A stretch of DNA of 13,086 bases from an uncultured Saprospiraceae bacterium (GCA_938033975.1 CALHKJ010000500.1:1-13086); one strand, 5' to 3'; positions 1-7,874 are shown, counted from the first letter of the stretch. Made by a program: numbers and translations. Notes: a model not told the origin generated them from the sequence alone.

Positions 1-19
1 TAGATATATCACTGCCATT

Positions 20-48
20 CTTAAATCTAAATAAACTTAAGATTTAAG
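20..48 (-). terminator. AT-rich inverted repeat at the end of the DinB gene
   Basis: CTTAAATCT (20-28) is the exact reverse complement of AGATTTAAG (40-48), with an 11-nt loop. The inner arm carries the last codons of the DinB gene. The stem is AT-rich and there is no clear T-tract, so it is at best a weak terminator. Confidence 0.25.
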
Positions 49-561
49 TACTCCCAAATATTGGATCCATGGACCCACCTCGGTTTGGTATTGCTTGGCC
101 ATCACTCTACTTATTTGTGCTATATGTCCAAGATCATGGACAACCCAGGTAGCAAGCAGTTCTTTTAGTTTGGAGCTTCCGAGTTCGGGATGAATTCCTT
201 CTTTAGAAAGTTTTGATTCATCGATTTGCATCAAATGTAATTTCTGCAAGTTATTACTTCTTTTTCTTCTGAATTCCGCAAGTAATTCCTCGATGGATCT
301 ATCTTGACTGACATTCAATTGAGCAAATCTATCAAATGGTTCAAATGTTTTGTTTTCTTTATCGGATAAGATAATTTCTGCTCTAACAATCCAATCAGTA
401 TCTTCTCCGTGTATCAAATGGCCGATGACATCATATGGACTCCAAGTATCTTCTCCTTCATTTGATCTTATCCATTCTTCAGATAATCCACTTAAAAGAT
501 TTTCCAATACGGTAGGAGTGTTTTCCAGTATTTCAACTGATTTTGTTATGCTAAATTTCAT
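37..561 (-). CDS. DinB superfamily protein
   Basis: A 174-residue protein of the DinB / YfiT-like four-helix-bundle superfamily, whose members are metal-dependent, often thiol-linked, transferases or of unknown function. The three histidines that usually hold the metal are visible: H48 in IGHLIHGED, then H142 and H146 in VVHDLGH, counted from the ATG at 561. The length is normal for the family. The frame extends five codons upstream to a TTG at 576, but the ATG gives a more typical family N-terminus (KFSITKSVEIL). The gene is transcribed away from the blaI-like operon and has no partner in the window. A 9-bp inverted repeat overlaps its stop codon. The substrate cannot be told from the sequence. 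The family assignment is secure; any biochemical role is inference. Confidence 0.88.
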   Translation of the reverse strand: MKFSITKSVEILENTPTVLENLLSGLSEEWIRSNEGEDTWSPYDVIGHLIHGEDTDWIVRAEIILSDKENKTFEPFDRFAQLNVSQDRSIEELLAEFRRKRSNNLQKLHLMQIDESKLSKEGIHPELGSSKLKELLATWVVHDLGHIAQISRVMAKQYQTEVGPWIQYLGVLKS

Positions 562-733
562 GTTGTAAAGATACAAAGGTAGATTTATTAAGTACTTTTA
601 TTATCCTTTTTTAGTATTTAGAATTCCTCATTCACGAAAGTAGAAAGGATAAATATTCTCAATTACAGATCGATTTATTTTCAGAATCATAGTAGGAGAA
701 ATCAAACCATTCGTCGATAAAAAATCCCTTCCA

Positions 734-764
734 TTGCTTTACTACGATTTTTATCGTATGTTTG
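734..764 (+). promoter_or_regulatory. Bacteroidota-type promoter of the blaI-like operon
   Basis: A -33 element TTG (734-736) is followed after exactly 20 nt by TATGTTTG (757-764), an exact match to the TAnnTTTG -7 element recognised by the Bacteroidota housekeeping sigma factor. Transcription should start near 770-772, about 15 nt before the repressor ATG. The repressor's likely operators overlap and flank this promoter. Confidence 0.7.
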
Positions 765-782
765 TACGAGAGAAATCGTAGT
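741..782 (+). promoter_or_regulatory. Twin BlaI-type operator sites
   Basis: Two copies of a palindrome of form TACGAT-N4-ATCGTA are present. Site 1 (743-758) is perfect. Site 2 (765-780, TACGAG-N4-ATCGTA) has one mismatch. Their centres are 22 bp apart, about two helical turns. The outer half-sites extend to ACTACGATTT (741-750) and AAATCGTAGT (773-782), exact reverse complements of each other. Site 1 sits between the -33 and -7 elements and touches the -7 box; site 2 covers the likely transcription start. BlaI/MecI repressors are known to bind such dyads as dimers. Autorepression of the operon is inferred from this placement. Confidence 0.72.
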
Positions 783-785
783 AAC

Positions 786-1187
786 ATGAAAAAGAATGAA
801 AATCTCATCGAACCAACTGCCTCGGAACTGGCTATTTTACAACTACTATGGGCCAAAGGACCCTTGTCTGTTAAGGAGGTCCATATGGCATTGGCGAATG
901 ATAAGCCAGTAGTCTACACTACCGTGTTGAAAACCATGCAGGTGATGATGGGGCGCGGAATGTTGGATAGAAAAGAGGAGGGGCGCAAGCATATTTACCA
1001 TGCCATCATTGCACAGACGAAAACTCAAGACAAACTCTTAGGTAATTTTCTAGATAAGACATTTGGAGGCTCTGCCAAAAAATTGGTTATGAGAGCACTG
1101 GGACAGCACACGCCGGATATGGAAGAATTGGAAGAGTTGAAAGCTTACATTGAATCATTAGAAAACAAGAAAAATTCCAAAAAATGA
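786..1187 (+). CDS. BlaI/MecI family transcriptional repressor
   Basis: A 133-residue winged-helix repressor of the BlaI/MecI/CopY family. The N-terminal wHTH is clear (TASELAILQLLW, about residues 11-22; recognition-helix region VVYTTVLKTM, 42-51; wing GRKHIYHAI, 66-74), followed by a dimerisation helix region (about 80-127). The ATG at 786 is preferred over an in-frame TTG at 762 because that TTG lies inside the -7 box and the extension would cover the second operator. Family members repress their own operon and are inactivated by cleavage by the partner M56 protease. In staphylococcal BlaI the cut is Asn-Phe within LVLNF; the corresponding stretch here appears to be LVMRAL, so the cut site, if any, differs. 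The gene overlaps the protease gene by 4 nt (ATGA), implying translational coupling. No beta-lactamase gene is nearby, so a symbol implying resistance is not given. Confidence 0.93.
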   Translation: MKKNENLIEPTASELAILQLLWAKGPLSVKEVHMALANDKPVVYTTVLKTMQVMMGRGMLDRKEEGRKHIYHAIIAQTKTQDKLLGNFLDKTFGGSAKKLVMRALGQHTPDMEELEELKAYIESLENKKNSKK

Positions 1188-4100
1188 TTGACTATATTTT
1201 AAATCCTCAATCGGTAGAGGCCTTAGGATGGACACTTCTACATAGTCTTTGGCAAGGAGCAGCATTTGCCATACTGTTGGTTTTGATTATGATTGCTCTG
1301 AAAAGATATTCTGCACAGTCAAGATATCTTGTTTCTGTTGGATTGCTTTTCGCTTTTTTCATGACAGTTACCGGTACTTTTTGGCAGCAATATAATGAGG
1401 CAAGTAATCGAATGGAATTATCCGCATTGATGCAATCTACAGACAATGATGAGGCCATATTATCTAATGAAAATTCAAGTCAAGTTGCACCCATTCTCTA
1501 CGACAAAGGAATAACGGATACATCAATTAATGAGAATATAGCAGCCAATCAACCTGTCTGGTTAGATTCATTTAAAGAATATTACCAGACACACCTTCCA
1601 CTTTTGGTTACCCTTTGGTTCCTTGGAATCTTGTTTTTGCAATTGCGATTCTTGGGCCAACTCGCATATGTCCAAAGATTAAAACATTATGGTACAGAGT
1701 TGATTCCATCGGAATGGAAGGAAAGAATTGAGGTACTGGAAGAGAAACTTCGCATTCAAAAAAAGGTTTCATATTTAACTAGCCTTCGAGCAGAAACACC
1801 AATGGTGATTGGCTGGCTAAAACCTGTTGTTTTATTACCGAGACAACTATTGGAAAGTTTGTCAGAAACAGAAATCTATGCTGTGTTAGCGCACGAATTG
1901 GCTCATATAAGGAGAGAGGATTTTATTGTAAATATTATTCAGACCTTTTTGTGCAATGTTTTCTTTTTCCATCCAGGCGTATGGTGGATGAGTGGTCGAA
2001 TTGATGAGGAAAGAGAACATTGTTGTGATGACCTTGCGATTGCAGCAACAGGTCAAGCTAGTTCTTATGCAAAGACCTTGATTAATGTTTCTGCATTGCA
2101 GATCCAAATTCAAAAGAATCCTCAATTGGCGATGGCCTTTTCTGGTAAAAACAAAAAAAGAGAAAGAGGCGGTTTTTCATTCAGGATTAAAAGATTGTTC
2201 CAAGGTGGGAAAGCTGCAGGAAGTTTCAGAGAAGGATTTGCAACTGCTTGCATTTTGGTTTCTGCCTTGTGTCTTGGGATTTCTGCAACAGAGCAAACTA
2301 CCCAAACAAAACAATTTTCAGAAACCTCAGAAACAATAGAAGCATCAGAAATTTCCGAAGCTCCTAAGTCTAAAGAAAAATTATCAAAATCAGAATTCAA
2401 GGAAACTTCAGAAATTCAATCAGAACAAACTGTCACTGATTCTCAGCAGAAGGAAATCATTGGCGGAAGCCAAAACAATGAAAATACTCCTGAAAAATCG
2501 CCAAGTACAATTACTGTTGAAGTTAAAAGCTATTATGATAACGAGCAAGAAAATTTTCAAAGTAATTTTCCTATTGCTGAGCCTGCTACTCCAGAGCCAC
2601 CAGTTGATATCACTTCCGTAAATGTGTCCTCATTACCAACAAATAAGCTAACAAATCAAAATACAATTGATACAAGAATAGATGCTTTGGTAATGGCTTG
2701 CGCAGAAGGCGATCTGGAATTTGTAAAAACATTAGTTGCTGCAGGAATCGATGTGAATGGCATAGGCTCTGAAGGATTCTCTCCTTTGATGATGGCAACA
2801 GGTGAGGATGATTACAAAATTGTAGATTACTTGATACAAAGCGGGGCAGAGGTCAACCAATCAATCAATGGATGGACAGCCTTGATGGTAGCAGCTGATG
2901 AAGGTTCGATAAACTCGATGAAGTATTTATTGAAAGCTGGTGCTGATGTAAATTATTACTGGCAAGAAGGAGGACCCACAGCAATTACCATGGCTGCCTC
3001 TGAAGATAATTTGGACTGCTTAAAATTGCTCTTAGAAAATGGTGCAGATATAAATGGTATTGGTAAAAGTTTACCGCCATTGTGTATTGCTTCTGAAGAA
3101 GGCAATGCGCAGATAGTTGATTACCTGATTTCACAAAATGTGGAACTAGACAAAAAAGATTCTTTTGGCAGTACGGCTTTAATGCATGCAGCTTCTGAAG
3201 GACAGAAAAAAATAGTAGAAAAACTTTTGAAAGCCGGAGCAGATAAGTCTATTGTTGATGCAAATGGATATTCTGCAAGCGATTATGCCGAGGATGAAAA
3301 TCAATACCAGCTGCAAAAATATTTGAATACAGAAGAAAGACCAGCAATCCATCAAGCAACTATTGATGGACTCATTGAGAATGTGGAGCGCATGGTGGCA
3401 CAGGGAGTAGATATAAATACTAAGGATGATTATGGAAGAACTGTACTACATTTAGCGGCAGCGGTAAATCACACTATAGACATGAGAGTCTTGCTTAATT
3501 TAGGAGTGGATATTGATGCCAAGGATCAACAGTCGAGAACTGCATTGATGTATGCAGCCGCAGCAGGTCACAGAGATGCCGCAGTACTTTTGGTTTCAGA
3601 AAGAGCAAATGTCCAAATCGAAGATGCTGATGGGATGAGAGCCTATGAGTGGGCACAATCAGGAGGTAATTATAATCTTACAAATTTTCTTCGTTTGATC
3701 ACAGATAAGAAAGAAAATAGCTGGAAAAGCAAAGAGAAGAAAAATTCGTTCAAGGACGATTACAAAGAAGAATTTAAGCAATTGGAAAAGGATTTGCAAA
3801 AAGATAATGAGGCTAGAGAGCTATTACATATTTCTGGAAATTCAAGACACTTGACTCAATACGATATGGGTGAGGAACCTGCTTTATTAACAGCCGTAAA
3901 AAATCGTTCGAAAAAAGATTGTATCCGTTTATTGGATAGTGGTGCGAATGTAAATGCATCGGACAATACGGGACAGACGGCTTTGATGATAGCAACATCT
4001 CAAGGCGACTTGGGTCTTTCCAAAATACTAATTGATTATGGTGCAAGTGTGAACATGAGTTCTATCTCTGGACTCACGGCTTTACATTATGCCGCTTTTG

Positions 4101-4495
4101 AAAATCAAACTGAATTATTGAAAATGCTTCTAGATAATGGTGCATACATAGATGCAACCATGCAATATTCAAGTACAGATGGAAATAATTCTGACAAACC
4201 AATTGTATGGGAATACAAAGGTGCGACACCATTGTTTGTTGCTGTCGAATCTGGAAACACAAATGTAATTTCAATTCTACTCCAGAGAGGAGCAAATCAA
4301 AATCATATTCTGACTAGGAATGAATATCTGTTGGACAAAGATCATTCAAGTTATTTGACAGGAGGAGAGGTGATGGGTCACAACATAGATTTTCTTAATA
4401 ATGCAAAAGTTCAAGCTAGTGACAACAAATGGACACCGCAAAAACAAGCTGTGCAATCAGACAACCCAGCAATAATTTCCTTATTTAAAAAATAA
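1184..4495 (+). CDS. BlaR1-type M56 metalloprotease fused to ankyrin repeats
   Basis: A 1103-residue membrane protein. The N-terminal part is a BlaR1/MecR1-type M56 peptidase: TM1 about 14-39, TM2 about 48-67, TM3 about 138-160, HELAH zinc motif at 237-241, downstream EREHCCDD (276-283, ExxxD at 278-282 as likely third-ligand motif), and TM4 about 352-367. A basic stretch (322-343) before TM4 fits a cytoplasmic protease domain. BlaR1 would then have a roughly 250-residue penicillin-binding sensor. Here there is a Ser/Thr/Glu-rich linker (368-495) and about 14 ankyrin repeats in two blocks (about 497-840 and 896-1040), separated by a Lys/Glu-rich, probably helical, segment (841-890). Typical repeats include TALMHAASEG and LLKAGADVN. 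No SxxK/KTG sensor is seen. The expected role is to detect a signal through the repeats and cleave the upstream repressor. The family assignment is firm; the ligand and periplasmic location of the repeats are inferred. Confidence 0.9.
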   Translation: MIDYILNPQSVEALGWTLLHSLWQGAAFAILLVLIMIALKRYSAQSRYLVSVGLLFAFFMTVTGTFWQQYNEASNRMELSALMQSTDNDEAILSNENSSQVAPILYDKGITDTSINENIAANQPVWLDSFKEYYQTHLPLLVTLWFLGILFLQLRFLGQLAYVQRLKHYGTELIPSEWKERIEVLEEKLRIQKKVSYLTSLRAETPMVIGWLKPVVLLPRQLLESLSETEIYAVLAHELAHIRREDFIVNIIQTFLCNVFFFHPGVWWMSGRIDEEREHCCDDLAIAATGQASSYAKTLINVSALQIQIQKNPQLAMAFSGKNKKRERGGFSFRIKRLFQGGKAAGSFREGFATACILVSALCLGISATEQTTQTKQFSETSETIEASEISEAPKSKEKLSKSEFKETSEIQSEQTVTDSQQKEIIGGSQNNENTPEKSPSTITVEVKSYYDNEQENFQSNFPIAEPATPEPPVDITSVNVSSLPTNKLTNQNTIDTRIDALVMACAEGDLEFVKTLVAAGIDVNGIGSEGFSPLMMATGEDDYKIVDYLIQSGAEVNQSINGWTALMVAADEGSINSMKYLLKAGADVNYYWQEGGPTAITMAASEDNLDCLKLLLENGADINGIGKSLPPLCIASEEGNAQIVDYLISQNVELDKKDSFGSTALMHAASEGQKKIVEKLLKAGADKSIVDANGYSASDYAEDENQYQLQKYLNTEERPAIHQATIDGLIENVERMVAQGVDINTKDDYGRTVLHLAAAVNHTIDMRVLLNLGVDIDAKDQQSRTALMYAAAAGHRDAAVLLVSERANVQIEDADGMRAYEWAQSGGNYNLTNFLRLITDKKENSWKSKEKKNSFKDDYKEEFKQLEKDLQKDNEARELLHISGNSRHLTQYDMGEEPALLTAVKNRSKKDCIRLLDSGANVNASDNTGQTALMIATSQGDLGLSKILIDYGASVNMSSISGLTALHYAAFENQTELLKMLLDNGAYIDATMQYSSTDGNNSDKPIVWEYKGATPLFVAVESGNTNVISILLQRGANQNHILTRNEYLLDKDHSSYLTGGEVMGHNIDFLNNAKVQASDNKWTPQKQAVQSDNPAIISLFKK

Positions 4496-4509
4496 AAACC
4501 TAAATCATT

Positions 4510-6882
4510 ATGAGATTCTTTTTCACCTTTGTGGCATTGGCAATTGCCAGTACCATATCAGCCAATCCTTTGCCCATTAAATTTGATTTGTCAGGTCGAA
4601 TTATGGATGCAGAATATGATATTCCGATGGAGTTTGCCACAGTAGCTGCATATGATAATTCTGAATCTTTGATAGGAGGAGCAAGCACAGATAGCACTGG
4701 AAATTTTTTACTACGCCTACCCAAAGGAGAATACAAAATCAAGTTTGAATTTATTGGTTATACAGCCAAGGATACTTCAATCTTACTCAACACAGATATT
4801 GATCTTGGAGATATTAGACTTTCGAGTTCTGCTGTAGATTTAAAAGAAGCGACTATTACCGCTGAGCGAAGCAGGATGACCTTAAGACTTGATAAAGAAA
4901 TTTTTAATGTTGGTTCTGATATCCTTTCGCAAGGAGGATCTGCCAATGAGGTTCTTGAAAATGTACCAATGGTTGATGTGTCACCAGAGGGTGTGGTAAG
5001 TTTGAGGGGCGATGCATCTGTCAAAATTTTAATCAATGGAAAACCCTCTGTGCTGGCAGATAACAATGCCTTACAAGGAATTGCAGCTGCCAATGTTGAG
5101 AGAGTCGAAATTATGACCAATCCTTCTGCTAAGTATGAAGCATCTGGGACAGCTGGTATTATTAATATTATTCTCAAAGAAGAGATCTCAAAAGATTGGG
5201 GAGGACAGATTAGTGCTTCAGTAGGCACACCTAATGACTATCGACTCAATGGAAGTTTTTCCAAAACTGTTGATAAGCTTACCTTTTTTGGAAATGGAGG
5301 AATTAGGTATTCTGATTACTTCAGTACAGGTGAAGCTGAACGAATTAGCGAATTACCATCCGGTACTCAATTCTTAAGAGAGGATTTGGTACAAACCAGA
5401 AACGATAAAGCCGGCAATGCCTTTTTTGGTTTGGACTTTCGTCCAAAAGAGAAAACAACACTCACTGCATCTTATTCTTACTACCACCAAACAGATACTG
5501 ATGAGTCTTTGGTAAATTATGTTTACAGTGGATCTGATGAATTGATACAACGCGATTGGGAACAAGCATACGATTATTTGGAGCCAGGAAATTACCATCA
5601 AATTGAAGCATCATGGGCACAAGATTTTAGTAAGGAGGGGAGTAAGTTATTTATTTTGTTTCAAAATGATTTTTGGAATAGCGATGAACAAGAGCTGACT
5701 GTAGTTAGTGAACAATTTCCTACCGTGTCGGAAGCTTTTCAATTAAGAACAAGAAGTTTGGAATCTAGTAATGATTATTTATTTCAAGGTGATTACGAAC
5801 AGAAGCTTGGTGAACTTGGCAAACTTGAGTTTGGACTGAGAGGTGAAATGAGAATTATTTCGAGTGATTACCTTGCAGAAGAAAAAAGAGAAACAGACTT
5901 TCAAGTTTATCGTGGTCTAGAAAACTTATTAGATTACTATGAAAGAATTGCAGCAGCTTATGCACAATACTCAATCGAAAAAGACAAATGGGGAATACAG
6001 TTGGGATTGAGAAGTGAGTATACCAATATTAGAGTAGAAGACACAAAGTCCGAAACAAAAGATATCGTAAAATCCTTTAATTGGATATTTCCTTCGGCGA
6101 CAGTGAGTTACAAATTTTCAGAAAAGTTCAATGGAAGTATAGGCTATAGTAAAAGAATCCAACGTCCCGGTTTTTGGCAATTAAATCCATTTGGTGGGAT
6201 AGCCAATCCAAATGAGTTGCAATTTGGAAACCCTGATTTGAATCCGAGCTTTCGGGATCTCTATGAAGTAAAATTACTTTACAATGGTGATAAACTAAGC
6301 ATCTCGCCATATTTTAGTGCTCATTATATTGATGGCTTTTATGATACTCAGGTTCTGCAAGATAGTACCGGATTGGTTACTTACTTTCCAATCAATTTGG
6401 AGCAAGAGCGCATCCTTGTAGCAGGAGTATCTATCTCTTACGAACCAATTAGTGGCTGGCAATTGACTGGACAAACTTCTGTTGCAGAATTTAGACAGAC
6501 AGGTTTTTATGAAGGCGTTGACTATGGTAATTCATTCAATAATTTTAGAAGTGAGATAGGACTTAGAGGTAAACTACCTAAGGAGGTCCGCATGCAACTA
6601 AACTTTTCATACTATGGCTCACAGCGTTATTTGCAATCTTTCAGCGACCCAAATTATGGTATAAATGCAGGACTTAGTCGAAAGTTTTTAAACGATAGAC
6701 TCCAATTATCTCTTAATGTGAATAATCTATTTGGATTGAGAGTATATCGTGGAGGTGCAACCTTGCCTAGCTTTACAAACTCATATGCCAGAAGATGGCA
6801 GGGTCAACGAATTAGTTTCACGGCTGCATGGGATATTGGGGCAGATGTCCGTATGCGAAGAGCACGAGGAAGTATAAGATAA
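4510..6882 (+). CDS. TonB-dependent receptor / outer-membrane beta-barrel protein
   Basis: A 790-residue outer-membrane protein. Residues 1-18 form a signal peptide (cut likely after TISA). Residues about 26-105 form a carboxypeptidase-regulatory-like beta-sandwich common in Bacteroidota receptors (LSGRIMD, STGNFLLRLPKGEYKI, GYTAKD). Residues about 113-225 form a TonB plug domain (ATITAER; LRGDASVKILINGKPS; VEIMTNPSAKYEASGTAG). The rest is a beta-barrel rich in alternating aromatic strands, including IQRPGFWQLNPFGG, GNPDLNPSFRD and LNVNNLFG, resembling the OMP_b-brl_3 receptor group. At 790 residues it is shorter than SusC proteins, and no SusD-like lipoprotein follows, so glycan import is not indicated. 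It starts 14 nt after the protease gene and precedes a strong hairpin, so it is the last gene of the operon and likely the regulated output. The substrate is unknown. Confidence 0.9.
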   Translation: MRFFFTFVALAIASTISANPLPIKFDLSGRIMDAEYDIPMEFATVAAYDNSESLIGGASTDSTGNFLLRLPKGEYKIKFEFIGYTAKDTSILLNTDIDLGDIRLSSSAVDLKEATITAERSRMTLRLDKEIFNVGSDILSQGGSANEVLENVPMVDVSPEGVVSLRGDASVKILINGKPSVLADNNALQGIAAANVERVEIMTNPSAKYEASGTAGIINIILKEEISKDWGGQISASVGTPNDYRLNGSFSKTVDKLTFFGNGGIRYSDYFSTGEAERISELPSGTQFLREDLVQTRNDKAGNAFFGLDFRPKEKTTLTASYSYYHQTDTDESLVNYVYSGSDELIQRDWEQAYDYLEPGNYHQIEASWAQDFSKEGSKLFILFQNDFWNSDEQELTVVSEQFPTVSEAFQLRTRSLESSNDYLFQGDYEQKLGELGKLEFGLRGEMRIISSDYLAEEKRETDFQVYRGLENLLDYYERIAAAYAQYSIEKDKWGIQLGLRSEYTNIRVEDTKSETKDIVKSFNWIFPSATVSYKFSEKFNGSIGYSKRIQRPGFWQLNPFGGIANPNELQFGNPDLNPSFRDLYEVKLLYNGDKLSISPYFSAHYIDGFYDTQVLQDSTGLVTYFPINLEQERILVAGVSISYEPISGWQLTGQTSVAEFRQTGFYEGVDYGNSFNNFRSEIGLRGKLPKEVRMQLNFSYYGSQRYLQSFSDPNYGINAGLSRKFLNDRLQLSLNVNNLFGLRVYRGGATLPSFTNSYARRWQGQRISFTAAWDIGADVRMRRARGSIR

Positions 6883-6898
6883 AATTGGCGAGAAATTA

Positions 6899-6930
6899 AA
6901 GAAGGCTAAGCTATCTAGCTTAGCCTTCTT
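6899..6930. terminator. Bidirectional intrinsic terminator
   Basis: AAGAAGGCTAAGCTA (6899-6913) and its exact reverse complement (6916-6930) form a 15-bp stem with a minimal loop. It lies 17 nt after the receptor stop and 24 nt from the end of the convergent PA2169-like gene. Reading on the minus strand the stem is followed by TTTAATTTCT, a better T-tract than the CAATT on the plus side. It probably serves both converging units. Confidence 0.85.
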
Positions 6931-6953
6931 CAATTCAGGTAATTGGTTCTATT

Positions 6954-7406
6954 TTAAGCTTCAGCAAACAATTGTTCCTTTATAAGTGTCAAAGAATTTA
7001 TCTCCTTGCTAATTTTTTCTTTCTGTGATTGTAATAACATTCTCAATTGATCAGTCATTTCTAGCTCCAAAACTTTATTATAGTCATTGATTAAAACATT
7101 AGATCCTCTTTCTATTTCAACAATTATAGCCTCTAAGGAGTTGTCTATATTATTGAGTTTAAACTCAATGAAAATTCTATGTAAGTCGCCTAAAAAACTT
7201 GTTTTTGTATCAGGATCACCATTCAACTTTTGGGATTCGAAATCTAATTGTTTCTGAAATTCTTGACGTTCGTCAGCATATTTTTTCATCCATCTTTTGA
7301 TTAAAATATTGGAGGTTCCGTTGTAGATTTCTCTATAGCCTTGTTCTGCATCTTTCAATCTACTTATTAGTTCTTGTAATGCGATGTTCATTTGTGTGTA
7401 ATTCAT
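6954..7406 (-). CDS. PA2169 family four-helix-bundle protein (DUF2383)
   Basis: A 150-residue, all-helical, soluble protein matching the PA2169/DUF2383 family, a ferritin-like bundle of unknown biochemical role often found among stress genes. Family signatures seen: LKDAEQGYREI (17-27), DERQEFQKQL (45-54), TSFLGDLHRIFIEFK (69-83) and EIERGSNVLINDYNKVL (97-113). Acidic residues E46, E97 and E99 are candidate metal-binding positions by analogy with ferritin-like folds; that is inference. The length is usual. The ATG at 7406 is preceded by an A/T-rich leader without a Shine-Dalgarno sequence, as is normal in Bacteroidota. It converges on the receptor gene, sharing the hairpin between them, and stands upstream of a long intergenic region leading to dps. 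I see no convincing promoter. Confidence 0.83.
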   Translation of the reverse strand: MNYTQMNIALQELISRLKDAEQGYREIYNGTSNILIKRWMKKYADERQEFQKQLDFESQKLNGDPDTKTSFLGDLHRIFIEFKLNNIDNSLEAIIVEIERGSNVLINDYNKVLELEMTDQLRMLLQSQKEKISKEINSLTLIKEQLFAEA

Positions 7407-7672
7407 AAATGTTTTTTAATTAAGAAATATCGTGTGTCACTATTTCACAACAAGATTGCGTTTAATGACTCTCAGCCTTTAAACGACCAAGCTATTGGTT
7501 TGTTCGATTTTGTAAGATTTTATTATTAATTAGATGAATCAAGTCCACAGTGATACTAATAGCTTATAGTTATGTGATAATATAATATCAGTGATCCTGA
7601 TGAAGTCAAAATATTTGTCTTTCGAACAAATTTGAAATTTTGAAGTATAGTATGTGAACCTAAATAAAAACA

Positions 7673-7840
7673 ATGTATAAAGACTACCAGAGACAATTAT
7701 CTAAACCAAATCTGCTCAACAAGAGTATTATAAAAAGATTGCCAATGAGGATAAGGTTGTCACTGATGAAAAAATTTCATACAGATGTAAGTACGAAAGT
7801 CAAAAAAAATAAGGTGCACGATATACATAGTAAAGTATAG
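7673..7840 (+). CDS. Possible 55-residue basic small protein, or frameshifted relict
   Basis: An ATG at 7673, after an A-rich leader (CTAAATAAAAACA) of the kind seen at neighbouring genes, opens a 55-codon frame ending in TAG at 7838-7840. The product would be strongly basic (many Lys/Arg), with no recognised domain or membrane segment. A second plus-strand frame, 7705-7812, overlaps most of it and reads as a more protein-like Lys/Glu/Tyr-rich segment (QQEYYKKIANEDKVVTDEK), but has no start codon. This suggests either a genuine small gene or an older gene with a single-base frameshift near 7703. I do not recognise either product. Both readings are tentative. Confidence 0.3.
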   Translation: MYKDYQRQLSKPNLLNKSIIKRLPMRIRLSLMKKFHTDVSTKVKKNKVHDIHSKV

Positions 7841-7874
7841 CATTTATTTGGTGTATCAATCAAAGAAAGCGACA

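Noticed and set aside
565..573. TATCTTTAC on the minus strand resembling a TAnnTTTGC promoter box for the DinB gene
   Set aside because: A transcription start about 7 nt downstream would fall inside the coding sequence past the ATG at 561, and no TTG lies about 20 nt upstream.
659..856. 65-residue minus-strand frame opposite the start of the blaI-like gene
   Set aside because: It runs antisense across the promoter, operators and wHTH coding region and has no family resemblance; it is a shadow frame.
1184..4495. A beta-lactam resistance (blaR1/mecR1) interpretation
   Set aside because: The penicillin-binding sensor is absent and there is no beta-lactamase or PBP gene in the window; only the protease half is BlaR1-like.
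4758..5228. 156-residue minus-strand frame opposite the receptor plug domain
   Set aside because: It lies wholly antisense to a confidently identified plug domain and has the low-complexity Ser/Leu/Ile composition expected of a shadow.
4510..6882. Receptor as a SusC in a polysaccharide-utilisation locus
   Set aside because: No SusD-like gene or glycoside hydrolase is nearby, and the protein is shorter than usual SusC proteins.
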